The notes under the pieces were generated by a model, which worked only from the letters and a program-made list of their open reading frames with translations, had not been told where the DNA came from and searched no databases. Shown piece after piece: positions 24,601 to 33,719 of a DNA stretch of 64,000 bases. The translations under genes and the position numbers were made by a program. The DNA is from Steroidobacteraceae bacterium (GTDB lineage Bacteria; Pseudomonadota; Gammaproteobacteria; Steroidobacterales; Steroidobacteraceae): contig JALORN010000005.1 of the NCBI GenBank assembly GCA_025458905.1, forward strand, positions 82,240 to 146,239, in the 5' to 3' direction. Each line of letters opens with the position of its first letter. Within the stretch, counting starts at the first letter, position 1.

Positions 24601-25431
24601 TCAGGCGGTTTCGCCGGTGCGTGCGGACGGCCCGGGGCCGCCCGCAGGCAACCCGAAGAAGCGGCATGCCGTCGCCGTCGTGTGTGCCGCCAGCGCCTCG
24701 AGGGCTTCCCCGCGCTCGGCCGCGATCACGGCCGCGACGTGCGGCAGGAAAGCCGGCTCGTTGCGCCGCGACGCAGGCCTGGGGTGCAGGTCGCGCGGCA
24801 GCAGGTAGGGGCCGTCGGTCTCGACCATCAGCCTGTCGGACGGCACCCAACGCACCAGCTCGCGCAGGTGGTGGCCGCGCCGCTCGTCGCAGATCCAGCC
24901 GGTGATGCCGACGTGCAGCCCGAGATCGAGGTATTCGCGCAGCTCGTCGCGGTTGCCGGTGAAGCAGTGGGCGACCCCCCGCACGAGGCCCCCGAGGTGA
25001 TCGCGCAGGATCGCGACGAAGTCCGGGTGCGCGTCGCGCTGGTGCAGGAACACCGGCTTGCCGAGGTCCACCGCGAGCGCGAGCTGCCGGTCGAAGGCGG
25101 CACGCTGCGCCTGCGGGGGCGAGAAGTTGCGATGGTAGTCGAGGCCGCATTCGCCGACCGCCACCACCTCGGGCGAGGCCGCCAGTGCGCGCAGCTCGGC
25201 TTCGGCCGCGGCGTCGAGGCTGGCCGCCTGGTGCGGATGCACGCCGGCCGTGGCCCGCAGCACCGAGGGCAGGGCGCGCGCCAGCGCGATCGCCGCGCGC
25301 GTGCTCTCCAGCGAAGCCCCGGTCACCACCATCCGCGTGACGCCGGCAGCGAGGGCGCGGCGAACCACGGCCTCGCGGTCGCGGTCGTAGCTCTCGTGGG
25401 CGAGATTGATGCCGATGTCGACGAACTGCAT
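24601..25431 (-). CDS. tatD: TatD family metal-dependent hydrolase
   Basis: A 276-residue TIM-barrel hydrolase. The start MQFVDIGINLAHESYD matches E. coli TatD, which begins in the same way, although the first metal motif here is IGIN rather than the HxH of the paralogues YcfH/YjjV. Further conserved pieces are GVHPHQA, VGECGLDYHRNFSPPQ, VFLHQRDAHPDF, HCFTGN and VETDGPYLLP. TatD acts as a 3'-5' exonuclease or AP-nuclease on DNA and RNA in oxidative stress. The ATG at 25431 gives the family start. It converges on the NERD-domain gene and diverges from the ABC exporter operon. Confidence 0.92.
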   Translation of the reverse strand: MQFVDIGINLAHESYDRDREAVVRRALAAGVTRMVVTGASLESTRAAIALARALPSVLRATAGVHPHQAASLDAAAEAELRALAASPEVVAVGECGLDYHRNFSPPQAQRAAFDRQLALAVDLGKPVFLHQRDAHPDFVAILRDHLGGLVRGVAHCFTGNRDELREYLDLGLHVGITGWICDERRGHHLRELVRWVPSDRLMVETDGPYLLPRDLHPRPASRRNEPAFLPHVAAVIAAERGEALEALAAHTTATACRFFGLPAGGPGPSARTGETA

Positions 25432-25544
25432 GCAGCGGCCCCGGACGTGGCCGGGGCGGGGCGCCGTGCTATGTTGCGGACGCCGGGCCACCGACCCGCG
25501 GATTCTACGGGACCCGCCCGCGCCCTCCACGAGCAGATCCCCGC

Positions 25545-26786
25545 ATGAACCTCGACACGCGCTCGCTCGAGTCCCTGCGCATCGACCGCGGTGCAGCCGC
25601 CGATCGCTACCGCGACCCGCCGCGCCGGCGGCGCCTCGTGGTCGGCGTCGCCGCGGGCCTCGGCGTCGCCGCGGTCGCCGCCTACCTCCTGCTGCGCGGG
25701 AGCGGCACCGAGGTGGACACGGTCGCGGTGTCGTCGCCCGGCGCCGCCGGCGCGGCGGCGGTGCTGAACGCGTCCGGCTACGTGGTCGCGCGACGCGTCG
25801 CCACCGTGTCCTCGAAGGTCACGGGCCGCATCGCCGAGGTCCTGGTCGAGGAGGGGGCACGGGTCGAGAAGGACCAGCTGCTCGCGCGGCTCGACGCGAC
25901 CACCGGCGAAGCCGAGGCCGAGCTCGCGCGCCGCCAGCTCGAGGCGACGCTCGGCAACCTGGCGGAGGTCGAGGCGCGGCTCGCCGAGTCGCGCCGCACG
26001 CTGCAGCGGACCACGGCGCTGCGCGAGCGCGGGCTGGTGGCCGAGGGCGCGCTGGATGCGGCGCGCGCCGAGACGCAGGCCCTCGAGGCGCGGCTCGCGG
26101 CCGCCCGGGCGCAGCGGCGCGTCGCCGAGAGCGGCGTGCGGCTGCGCGAGCGCGACCTCGCCGACCACCAGATCCGCGCGCCGTTCGCCGGGGTCGTGAT
26201 CTCCAAGGACGCCCAGCCGGGCGAGATGGTCTCGCCGATGTCGGCCGGCGGCGGCTTCACGCGCACCGGCATCGCGACCATCGTCGACATGGACTCGCGC
26301 GAGATCGAGGTGGACGTGAACGAGGCGTTCCTGAACCGCGTGAGCGACGGGCAGCCGGTCGAGGCGGTGCTCGATGCCTATCCGGAGTGGCGCATCCCGG
26401 CGCGCGTGATCAACATCGTGCCGACCGCCGACCGCACCAAGGCGAGCGTGCGGGTGCGGATCGGCTTCGAGTCGCTCGATCCACGGATCCTCCCCGACAT
26501 GGGCATCAAGGTGCGCTTCCTGGAGCCGCCCGGCGCCGGCATCGGGGCGAGCACGAAGCCGCCCCTGCCGCGGGTGCCGGCCGCCGCGCTCGAGCGGCTC
26601 CCGGGTGGCGCGGCGGTGGCCTGGGTCGTGGTCGAGGGGCGCGCGCGCCGGCGCGAGCTGCGCGCGGGCGGCGAGCGCGACGGCCTGGTCGAGGTCGTGT
26701 CGGGCCTCGCTCCCGGCGAGGTCGTCGTCTCGCCGCGCGTCGAGGGCTTGCGCGACGGCGCCCGCGTCGTGCGCCGCGAGCCATGA
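25545..26786 (+). CDS. Efflux periplasmic adaptor (HlyD/MacA family)
   Basis: A 413-residue membrane-fusion protein. An Arg-rich cytoplasmic start is followed by a single span (LVVGVAAGLGVAAVAAYLLL, residues about 32-51). The periplasmic part has a lipoyl half-motif (GRIAEVLVEEGARVEKDQLLARLD), a coiled-coil hairpin from about 115 to 210, the second lipoyl half (RAPFAGVVISKDAQPGEMV) and a beta-barrel. It bridges an inner-membrane ABC exporter to an outer-membrane channel, as MacA or DevB do. No TolC-like gene is nearby. It is the first gene of a four-gene operon and overlaps the ATPase gene by four bases. Confidence 0.9.
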   Translation: MNLDTRSLESLRIDRGAAADRYRDPPRRRRLVVGVAAGLGVAAVAAYLLLRGSGTEVDTVAVSSPGAAGAAAVLNASGYVVARRVATVSSKVTGRIAEVLVEEGARVEKDQLLARLDATTGEAEAELARRQLEATLGNLAEVEARLAESRRTLQRTTALRERGLVAEGALDAARAETQALEARLAAARAQRRVAESGVRLRERDLADHQIRAPFAGVVISKDAQPGEMVSPMSAGGGFTRTGIATIVDMDSREIEVDVNEAFLNRVSDGQPVEAVLDAYPEWRIPARVINIVPTADRTKASVRVRIGFESLDPRILPDMGIKVRFLEPPGAGIGASTKPPLPRVPAAALERLPGGAAVAWVVVEGRARRRELRAGGERDGLVEVVSGLAPGEVVVSPRVEGLRDGARVVRREP

Positions 26787-27484
26787 ACGATGGCGGCGGC
26801 GCCGGCGTCGTCGAGCTGCGCGGGGTCTGCAAGAGCTACTCCCGCGGTGGCGAGACCGTGCACGTGCTGGACGAGCTGACCCTGTCGATCCCGCGCGGCG
26901 ACTTCGTCGCGCTGATGGGACCGTCCGGCTCCGGCAAGACGACGCTGCTCAACCTGATCGGCGGGCTCGACCGGCCCACCGGTGGCAGCATCGAGGTCGA
27001 GGGGCTCGCGATCGACCGGCTCTCGGAGGCGGCGCTGGCGCGCTGGCGCGCCGACCACGTGGGGTTCGTGTTCCAGGCCTACAACCTGCTGCCGGTGCTG
27101 AGTGCCGAGCGCAACGTCGAGCTGCCCCTGCTGCTGACTCGCCTGCCGGCCCCGGAGCGGCTGCGGCGTGCGCGCACGGCGCTGGCACTGGTGGGCCTCG
27201 CGGACCGCGCCAGGCACCGGCCGCGCGAGCTCTCGGGCGGCCAGGAGCAGCGCGTCGGGATCGCCCGGGCGATCGTCACCGACCCCACGCTGCTGCTCTG
27301 CGACGAGCCGACCGGCGACCTCGACCGCCGCTCCGGCGACGAGGTGCTCGACCTCCTGGGTGCCCTCAACCGCGAGTTCGGCAAGACCATCGTCATGGTC
27401 ACGCACGACCCGCGCGCCGCGCAGCGCGCCCGCCGCACCCTGCACCTCGACAAGGGGCGCCTCGAGCGGGAGACGCGCGCGTGA
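26783..27484 (+). CDS. ABC transporter ATP-binding protein (MacB/LolD/DevA type)
   Basis: A 233-residue ATPase. Walker A is GPSGSGKTT, the Q-loop is [16 protein letters not shown], the signature is [14 protein letters not shown], and Walker B is [12 protein letters not shown], with the H-loop in MVTHD. The signature has Glu in place of the usual second Gln (LSGGQQQRV). It energises the two FtsX-type permeases that follow and, with the adaptor, forms a split MacAB- or DevBCA-like exporter for a lipid, peptide or toxic compound. It is coupled on both sides by four-base overlaps (ATGA before, GTGA after). Confidence 0.93.
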   Translation: MNDGGGAGVVELRGVCKSYSRGGETVHVLDELTLSIPRGDFVALMGPSGSGKTTLLNLIGGLDRPTGGSIEVEGLAIDRLSEAALARWRADHVGFVFQAYNLLPVLSAERNVELPLLLTRLPAPERLRRARTALALVGLADRARHRPRELSGGQEQRVGIARAIVTDPTLLLCDEPTGDLDRRSGDEVLDLLGALNREFGKTIVMVTHDPRAAQRARRTLHLDKGRLERETRA

Positions 27485-28644
27485 GGTGGTTGCCGCTGCT
27501 GCTCGCGAACCTCCGGCGCCGGCCGTTGCGGCTGGTGTTCACGCTCGGCTCGATCGTGGTCGCGTTCTGGCTGTTCGCGCTGCTCGAGGCGCTGCGTAGC
27601 GGCTTCGCGACCTCGATCTCGATGGTCGGCGTCGACCGGCTGATGACGCTCAACAAGACCTCGATCATCCAGCCCTTGCCGGTCGCCTACTTCGAGCGCG
27701 TCAAGGCGCTGCCGGGCGTCGCCGAGGTGTCGTTCTTCCACTGGTTCGGCGGCGTGTTCCGCGACGGCCGCACCCAGATCCCGGTCTACGTCTGCGACCC
27801 CGAGAGCTTCCTGCGCGTCTATCCCGAGCTGCTGCTGCAGCCCGGCGTGCGCGAGGCCTGGCTCGCCGATCGCCAGGGCGTGCTGGTCGGCTCCGGCGTC
27901 GCCGCCCGCTACGGCATACGCGCCGGCGACCGCATCCCGATGCGCTCGGCGATCTACCGCCAGCGCGACGGCAGCGACGTCTGGGAGATGAACGTCACCG
28001 GCATCTACGACATCGCCGAGGGCGCGGCGACCCTCGACCGGCAGAGCTTCTTCTTCCACTACGACTACTTCAACGAGTCGGTGGGCGCCGGCCGCGACCG
28101 CATCGGCTGGATGGTGGTCCGCGTCGCGGACCCGGGCCGCTCCACCGAGACGGCCGCGCGCATCGACGCGGCGTTCGAGAACTCCTCGTTCGAGACCAAG
28201 ACCTCGACCGAGAAGGCGATGGCGCGCCAGTTCGCCGACCAGGTCGGCAACATCGGCGCGATCCTGGTCGCGGTCGTCGGCGCGGTGTTCTTCACCATGA
28301 TGCTCGTCACCGCCAACACCATGGCTCAGGCGGTGCGCGAGCGCACGCCGGAGATCGCGGTGCTGAAGACCCTCGGGTTCCCCTCGGCGCAGGTGATGTG
28401 GCTGGTGCTCGCCGAGTCGCTGCTGGTCACCGCCCTCGGCGGGCTGCTCGGCCTCGCGCTCGGGGCCGCGTCGATCGCGGCCATCGGTCCCGGGATCCGC
28501 CAGTTCATCCCGGTGTTCGAGATGACCTGGCGCACCGTCGCCCTGGCGGCGCTGCTGATGCTGGCGTTCGGCACGGCCGCGGGCGCGTGGCCGGCGGCTG
28601 GCGCGATGCGGCTGCGGATCACGGAGGCGTTGCGGCACACGTGA
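27481..28644 (+). CDS. FtsX-like ABC permease (first of pair, DevC-like)
   Basis: A 387-residue MacB-fold permease. One span lies near the N-terminus ([20 protein letters not shown]), followed by a large periplasmic domain of about 210 residues. Three C-terminal spans follow, beginning [22 protein letters not shown] and including the FtsX motif [13 protein letters not shown]. The start is GTG overlapping the ATPase stop. It should form a heterodimer with the next permease and transmit ATP-driven movement to the periplasm. The cargo is unknown. Confidence 0.9.
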   Translation: MRWLPLLLANLRRRPLRLVFTLGSIVVAFWLFALLEALRSGFATSISMVGVDRLMTLNKTSIIQPLPVAYFERVKALPGVAEVSFFHWFGGVFRDGRTQIPVYVCDPESFLRVYPELLLQPGVREAWLADRQGVLVGSGVAARYGIRAGDRIPMRSAIYRQRDGSDVWEMNVTGIYDIAEGAATLDRQSFFFHYDYFNESVGAGRDRIGWMVVRVADPGRSTETAARIDAAFENSSFETKTSTEKAMARQFADQVGNIGAILVAVVGAVFFTMMLVTANTMAQAVRERTPEIAVLKTLGFPSAQVMWLVLAESLLVTALGGLLGLALGAASIAAIGPGIRQFIPVFEMTWRTVALAALLMLAFGTAAGAWPAAGAMRLRITEALRHT

Positions 28645-29831
28645 GCCTGCTTTCCCAGGTCGGGGCCGTCACCGCGATGAACCTGCGCAACCTGCCGCAG
28701 CGCGCCGCGTCCTCGGCGGTCGCCGTGGTCGGTGTCGCCGGCGTCACGCTGGTGCTGGTGGCGGTGCTGTCCATTGCCGAGGGGTTTCGTGCCGCGCTCG
28801 AGCTGTCGGGTTCCGAGGACGTCGCGATCGTGCTGCGCAGCGGCTCGACCGACGAGCTGACCAGCGGCCTGCAGCAGGGGAGCGTGCCGGTGATCGCGGA
28901 CGCGCCGGGAGTCGCGCGCCTGCCGGACGGCGCGCCGGTGGTCTCGCCGGAGCTGTACGTGGTCGTCGACGTGCCGATCCGGGGCAAGGGCAGCGCCGCC
29001 AACGCGCCGTTGCGAGGCGTGGGACCGCTCGCGGCGCAGATCCGGCGCGAGCTGCGCGTCGTCGAGGGACGGATGTTCCAGCCGGGCACCAGCGAGGTGA
29101 TCGTCGGCGACGGGGCTGCGCAGCAGTACGCCGGCCTGGAGGTGGGGCGCACGGTGCGCTGGGGCACGACCACCTGGACGATCGTCGGGCGCTTCACCGA
29201 CGGTGGCGGGGTCGCCGAGTCCGAGATCTGGTCCGACGCGCGCGTGCTGCAGCAGGCCTACAACCGCGGCTCGCTGTTCCAGTCGTTGCGCGTACGGCTC
29301 GAGTCGGCCGCGGCGTTCGGCCGGTTCCGCGATGCGCTCGCGGCCGACCCGCGGCTCTCGGTACGGGTCGAGCGCGAGCAGGCCTTCTACGCGGAGCAGT
29401 CGGCGTTCCTGCGCTCGCTGGTGACCTCGGCCGGCTGGACGATCGCGGCGATGATGGGCGTGGGCGCCGTGTTCGCCGCGCTCAACACCCTGTACAACGC
29501 GGTGTCGTCGCGGGTGCGCGAGATCGCGACGCTGCGCGCGATCGGCTTCGGCGCGATGCCGGTGCTGGTGTCGGTGCTGGTCGAGGCGATGCTGCTCGGG
29601 CTCGCGGGCGGGCTCATCGGCGGCCTCGCGGCCTACCTCACCCTGAACGGCCTGCGCTCCTCGACGCTGAACTGGCAGAACTTCAGCCAGATCACCTTCG
29701 CGTTCACCGTCACGCCGCGGCTGGTCGCGAGCGGCATGCTCTATGGCCTGTTGCTGACCCTGCTGGGCGGCCTGCTGCCGGGGTGGCGCGCGGCACGCGC
29801 GCCGATCACGGCCGGCCTGCGCGCGACGTGA
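28641..29831 (+). CDS. FtsX-like ABC permease (second of pair)
   Basis: A 396-residue MacB-fold permease with the same topology: an N-terminal span ([20 protein letters not shown]), a periplasmic domain, and three C-terminal spans with the coupling motif [14 protein letters not shown]. It starts with GTG overlapping the first permease (GTGA). The two permeases are divergent in sequence, pointing to a heterodimer rather than a recent duplication. Its last 26 bases overlap the end of the convergent threonine aldolase gene, so the two transcripts are antisense at their 3' ends. Confidence 0.9.
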   Translation: MSLLSQVGAVTAMNLRNLPQRAASSAVAVVGVAGVTLVLVAVLSIAEGFRAALELSGSEDVAIVLRSGSTDELTSGLQQGSVPVIADAPGVARLPDGAPVVSPELYVVVDVPIRGKGSAANAPLRGVGPLAAQIRRELRVVEGRMFQPGTSEVIVGDGAAQQYAGLEVGRTVRWGTTTWTIVGRFTDGGGVAESEIWSDARVLQQAYNRGSLFQSLRVRLESAAAFGRFRDALAADPRLSVRVEREQAFYAEQSAFLRSLVTSAGWTIAAMMGVGAVFAALNTLYNAVSSRVREIATLRAIGFGAMPVLVSVLVEAMLLGLAGGLIGGLAAYLTLNGLRSSTLNWQNFSQITFAFTVTPRLVASGMLYGLLLTLLGGLLPGWRAARAPITAGLRAT

Positions 29832-30879
29832 CTGCTGGCACGCGGCCGGCGCCCGTCGCCGCACATCCGGCCAAGGCCTGCTCGAGCGCCTCGACGTCCG
29901 CCTCGGGCTGGTCCCAGCCGACGACCAGGCGTGCCTCGCCCGAGCCCTCCGCGCCCCAGTCGTAGAACTCGAAGCCGGCGGCACGCAGGCGGGCGATGCG
30001 CTCATCGCCGGCCGCGAGGAACACCTCGTTCGCCTCGACCGGATGGCGCAGCATCGGGCCGGCCGCCGCGCCGAGCCGCCTCGCCAGCGCGTTGGCGCGG
30101 GCCGCGTTCTGCAGCCACAGACCGTCCTCGACGTAGGCGAGCAGCTGCGCGGAGACGTAGCGCATCTTGGACACGAGGTGGCCCGCGCGCTTGCGGCGCA
30201 GCTCGAAGTCGGCGACGCGCGCGGGGTCGAAGAACACCACCGCCTCGGCCGCGAGCGCACCGTTCTTGGTGGCACCGAACGACAGCACGTCGACGCCGGC
30301 GCGCCAGGTCACGTCCGCCGGCGGGCAGCCGAGGAAGGCGAGGGCATTGGCGAGGCGTGCCCCGTCGAGGTGCACGGCGAGGCCGCGTTCGCGGGCGAGC
30401 GCGGCCAGCGCGACGATCTCGGCCGGGCGATAGCTCGTGCCGAGCTCGGTGGCCTGGGTCAGCGTCAGGGCGCGCGGCTGGACGGTGTGCACCGTCGGCG
30501 GGTTGTCGCGCAGTGCCGCCTCGACCGCCGCCGGCGTCACCTTGCCGCCCGCGCCAGGCAGCAGCAGCAACCGTGCGCCGCCCGACATGAACTCCGGCGC
30601 ACCGCACTCGTCGCGCACCACGTGCGCGCCCTCGTGCGCGAGGATCGCGCCCCAGGGCGGCACCAGCGTCGCGAGCGCAAGGGAGTTCGCCGCGGTGCCG
30701 GTGGCGACCGGGAACACGCGCACCTCGTGGTCGAACAGGCGCGCGAACGCGGACTCGAGCCGCCGCGTCCACTCGTCGTCGCCGTAGGCGCGCGCCGGAC
30801 CGCGGTTCGCTTCCACCAGTGCCTCGAGGATCCGCGGGCTCGCCGTCGCGGTGTTGTCGCTCTTGAAGTACCGGGCCAT
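29806..30879 (-). CDS. ltaE: Low-specificity L-threonine aldolase
   Basis: A 357-residue fold-type I PLP enzyme of the beta-eliminating lyase family. It has KSDNTATASPRILEAL at the start, VATGTAANSLAL, LDGARLANAL and the PLP lysine Lys205 in SFGATKNGALA. It splits L-threonine and allo-threonine into glycine and acetaldehyde, giving a route to glycine. The C-terminal 30 residues beyond the usual end are Ala/Gly/Arg-rich and lie over the convergent permease gene. It is divergent from fadH. The biosynthetic thrABC operon is 8 kb away, but no direct link is implied. Confidence 0.92.
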   Translation of the reverse strand: MARYFKSDNTATASPRILEALVEANRGPARAYGDDEWTRRLESAFARLFDHEVRVFPVATGTAANSLALATLVPPWGAILAHEGAHVVRDECGAPEFMSGGARLLLLPGAGGKVTPAAVEAALRDNPPTVHTVQPRALTLTQATELGTSYRPAEIVALAALARERGLAVHLDGARLANALAFLGCPPADVTWRAGVDVLSFGATKNGALAAEAVVFFDPARVADFELRRKRAGHLVSKMRYVSAQLLAYVEDGLWLQNAARANALARRLGAAAGPMLRHPVEANEVFLAAGDERIARLRAAGFEFYDWGAEGSGEARLVVGWDQPEADVEALEQALAGCAATGAGRVPAVTSRAGRP

Positions 30880-30906
30880 CGGCGCCGAATGCTACCCGAT
30901 CGGCGG

Positions 30907-30912
30907 TATCAT
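30907..30912 (+). promoter_or_regulatory. -10-like box immediately upstream of fadH
   Basis: TATCAT ends ten bases before the fadH ATG, within a locally A+T-richer stretch between divergent genes. If used, transcription would begin about at the start codon and the mRNA would be leaderless. No good -35 hexamer is visible. Confidence 0.3.
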
Positions 30913-30921
30913 TCTCGCTCC

Positions 30922-32943
30922 ATGCCCTACCCGAAGCTGCTCGAGCCGATCTGCGTCTCGGGCATCACGCTGCGAAACCGTGTCGTCATGGGGTCGATGC
31001 ACACCGGCCTCGAGGACCGCGCGCGCGACTACCCCAGGCTGGCCGAGTATTTCCGCGAGCGCGCCCGCGGCGGCGTCGGCCTGGTCGTCACGGGCGGCAT
31101 CGCGCCGAACCGCAGCGGCTGGGTGGCGCCGTTCGCCGGCAAGCTCGCGAGCCGCCGTGAGGTCGCGCGGCATCGCCTGGTCACTGCCGCCGTGCACGAG
31201 GAAGGTGCACGGGTCTGCCTGCAGGTGCTGCACACCGGCCGCTACGGCTACCACCCGCTGATCGTCGCGCCGTCGCCGCTGCGGGCGCCGATCAACCGCT
31301 TCACCCCGCGCGCCCTAGGCGTGGCGGGCATCGAGCGGCAGCTCGGCGACTTCGTGCGCACGGCGACGCTGGCGCGGGAGGCGGGCTACGACGGCATCGA
31401 GGTGATGGGGTCCGAGGGTTACCTCGTCAACCAGTTCCTCGCGCCGCGCACCAACCGCCGCAGCGACGAGTGGGGCGGCTCGCGCGAGGCACGTGCGCGC
31501 TTCGCGATCGAGGTCGTGCGGCGCACGCGTGCCGCGGTCGGTGCCGACTTCATCCTGATGTTCCGCATCTCCGGCCTCGACCTGGTCGAGGAGGGCAGCA
31601 CCCTCGAGGACACCCTGTGGCTCGCAGGCGAGCTCGAGCGCGCCGGCGTGAGCCTGTTCGACACGGGCATCGGCTGGCACGAGGCACGCGTGCCCACCAT
31701 CGCCGGCGTGGTGCCGCGGGCCGCGTTCGCCTGGGTCACGCGGCGGCTCAAGGCGGCGACCCGGGTGCCGGTGGTCGCGACCAACCGCATCAACGACCCG
31801 TCGGTAGCCGAGGACCTGCTCGCTGCGGGGGTCGCCGACCTCGTCTCGCTGGCACGACCTCTGCTGGCCGATCCGCAGTGGGTCGCGAAGGCCGCGGCGG
31901 GGCGCGCCGACGAGATCAACACCTGCATCGCCTGCAACCAGTCCTGCCTCGATCGCGTCTTCGAAGGGCGGCGCGCGAGCTGCCTCGTGAACCCGCGCGC
32001 CGCGCGCGAGACGGAGCTCGTGGTCGCAGCGGCGCGGACGCGGCGGCGCGTCGCCGTGGTCGGCGCGGGGCCGGCCGGCCTCGCCGCGGCCGTGACCGCG
32101 GCGGAGCGCGGCCACGAGGTCACGCTGTTCGAGCGCGAGGCGGAGATCGGTGGCCAGTTCCGCTTCGCCCGGGAGGTGCCGGGCAAGGAAGAGTTCCACG
32201 AGACGCTGCGCTACTTCCGCGTGCGTCTCGCGCGCCTCGGCGTGCGGCTGCGGCTCGGCAGCGCGCCCGGCGTGGAGGAGCTGGCCGGGCAGGGCTTCGA
32301 CGCGATCGTCGTCGCCACCGGCGTCAGGCCGCGGGCGCCGGCGATACCCGGCCTCGACCATCCGTCGGTGATCTCCTACCCGGACCTGCTCGCGGGCCGT
32401 CGCGACGCAGGCCGGCGCGTGGCGGTGATCGGCGCCGGCGGCATCGGCTTCGACGTCGCGACCTTCCTCACGGCCCGGCGTGCCACGGGCAAGGAGGACG
32501 CGCTCGGCCAGTTCGCCGCCGAGTGGGGCATCGACCTCGACATCCGCGCGCCCGGTGGCCTCGTGCCGCCCTCGGCGCCGCCGGCGCGGCGCCAGGTCTG
32601 GGTGCTGCAGCGCAAGCCGGGTCGTCCCGGCGCGTCGCTCGGCGCCACCACCGGCTGGATCCACCGTCACGCGCTGCGCCAGCGCGGTGTCACCTTCCTC
32701 GCCGGCGTGCAGTACCGCGGCGTCGACGACCGCGGGCTGCACCTCGATGCGCAGGACGGGCCGACGTGCCTCGAGGTCGATTCGATCGTGGTCTGTGCAG
32801 GGCAGGAGTCCGAGAGCGCGTTCGGCGAGGCATTGCGCTCGCGCGGGCTGCCGGCCGAGTCGATCGGCGGTGCGCGCCTCGCGGCCGAGCTCGACGCGGA
32901 GCGCGCGATCCGCGAAGGCACCGAGCTGGCGGCCCGGTTGTGA
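30922..32943 (+). CDS. fadH: 2,4-dienoyl-CoA reductase (NADPH), FadH family
   Basis: A 673-residue flavoprotein of FadH length (E. coli 672). The N-terminal old-yellow-enzyme barrel opens with LLEPICVSGITLRNRVVMGSMH. The 4Fe-4S cysteines are Cys335, Cys338, Cys342 and Cys354, with CxxCxxxC and x11-C spacing as in FadH. The C-terminal FAD/NADPH part has VAVVGAGPAGLAAAV and VAVIGAGGIGFDVA. It removes double bonds at even positions during beta-oxidation of unsaturated fatty acids. It is the first gene of an operon with a YgjP-type peptidase and tryptophan dioxygenase, linked by four-base overlaps. Confidence 0.94.
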   Translation: MPYPKLLEPICVSGITLRNRVVMGSMHTGLEDRARDYPRLAEYFRERARGGVGLVVTGGIAPNRSGWVAPFAGKLASRREVARHRLVTAAVHEEGARVCLQVLHTGRYGYHPLIVAPSPLRAPINRFTPRALGVAGIERQLGDFVRTATLAREAGYDGIEVMGSEGYLVNQFLAPRTNRRSDEWGGSREARARFAIEVVRRTRAAVGADFILMFRISGLDLVEEGSTLEDTLWLAGELERAGVSLFDTGIGWHEARVPTIAGVVPRAAFAWVTRRLKAATRVPVVATNRINDPSVAEDLLAAGVADLVSLARPLLADPQWVAKAAAGRADEINTCIACNQSCLDRVFEGRRASCLVNPRAARETELVVAAARTRRRVAVVGAGPAGLAAAVTAAERGHEVTLFEREAEIGGQFRFAREVPGKEEFHETLRYFRVRLARLGVRLRLGSAPGVEELAGQGFDAIVVATGVRPRAPAIPGLDHPSVISYPDLLAGRRDAGRRVAVIGAGGIGFDVATFLTARRATGKEDALGQFAAEWGIDLDIRAPGGLVPPSAPPARRQVWVLQRKPGRPGASLGATTGWIHRHALRQRGVTFLAGVQYRGVDDRGLHLDAQDGPTCLEVDSIVVCAGQESESAFGEALRSRGLPAESIGGARLAAELDAERAIREGTELAARL

Positions 32944-33719
32944 GCGTCGCCGCCCACGCCAGCCTGCCGATGGACGGCGGCCCGGGTGCGCGCCAGCTCG
33001 CCCTGCCCGGCATCGGCGATGCGGAGGCCGACTGGTCGGTGCGCCGCAGCCCGCGGGCGAGGCGCGTCAGTGCGCGCGTGTTCCACAGCGGTCGCGTCGA
33101 GATCGTCGCGCCGCTGCGTGCCTCGGACCGCCGGATCGCAGACTTCGTCGCGCGCCACCGCGAGTGGATCGAGCGCAAGAGCCTCGAGGGGCGGCGGCGC
33201 TCCACGACGCTCGATGCGGCCTTCCCGCCGTCGCAGCTGCGGCTGGCGGCCTTCGGCGAGTTCTGGCGGCTGCACTTCGCCGGCGGGCACGGCGCGCCGC
33301 GGGTGCTCGAGGGGCCGGCGGGCCTGCTCACCATCGTCGGAGACGCCGGCGACCGGCCGCGCCTGCGCCGCGCCCTGCTCGGCTGGCTGACCGAGCGCGC
33401 ACGCACCCAGCTCGGGAGCTGGCTCGCGGCGGTCGCCGCCGATTGCGGCTTCCATTACGGCAAGCTGCAGATGCGCCTGCAGCGCACGCGCTGGGGCTCC
33501 TGCTCGACCCGCGGCACCATCAGCCTCAACGTCTGCCTCGCGTTCCAGCGGCCAGAGGTGGTGCGCTACCTGCTGGTGCACGAGCTCGCCCACACCCTCC
33601 ACATGAACCATTCTTCGCGATTCTGGGACTGCGTCGCGCAGCACTGCCCGCAGTGGCGTACGCTCGACCAGGAGCTCCTCGACGGCTGGCGGCAAGTGCC
33701 GCCCTGGATGTTCCCATGA
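32940..33719 (+). CDS. YgjP/SprT-like M48-type metallopeptidase
   Basis: A 259-residue protein of the YgjP (DUF45) group. The zinc motif HELAHTLHMNHS begins at His214, followed by SRFWDCVAQHCP, and is preceded by RTRWGSCSTRGTISLN, a hallmark of the family. It starts with GTG overlapping the fadH stop and ends with an ATGA overlap with the tryptophan dioxygenase gene. These proteins are predicted zinc-dependent peptidases of unknown substrate. The first 25 residues are of low conservation, and a later start is possible. Confidence 0.88.
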   Translation: MSVAAHASLPMDGGPGARQLALPGIGDAEADWSVRRSPRARRVSARVFHSGRVEIVAPLRASDRRIADFVARHREWIERKSLEGRRRSTTLDAAFPPSQLRLAAFGEFWRLHFAGGHGAPRVLEGPAGLLTIVGDAGDRPRLRRALLGWLTERARTQLGSWLAAVAADCGFHYGKLQMRLQRTRWGSCSTRGTISLNVCLAFQRPEVVRYLLVHELAHTLHMNHSSRFWDCVAQHCPQWRTLDQELLDGWRQVPPWMFP

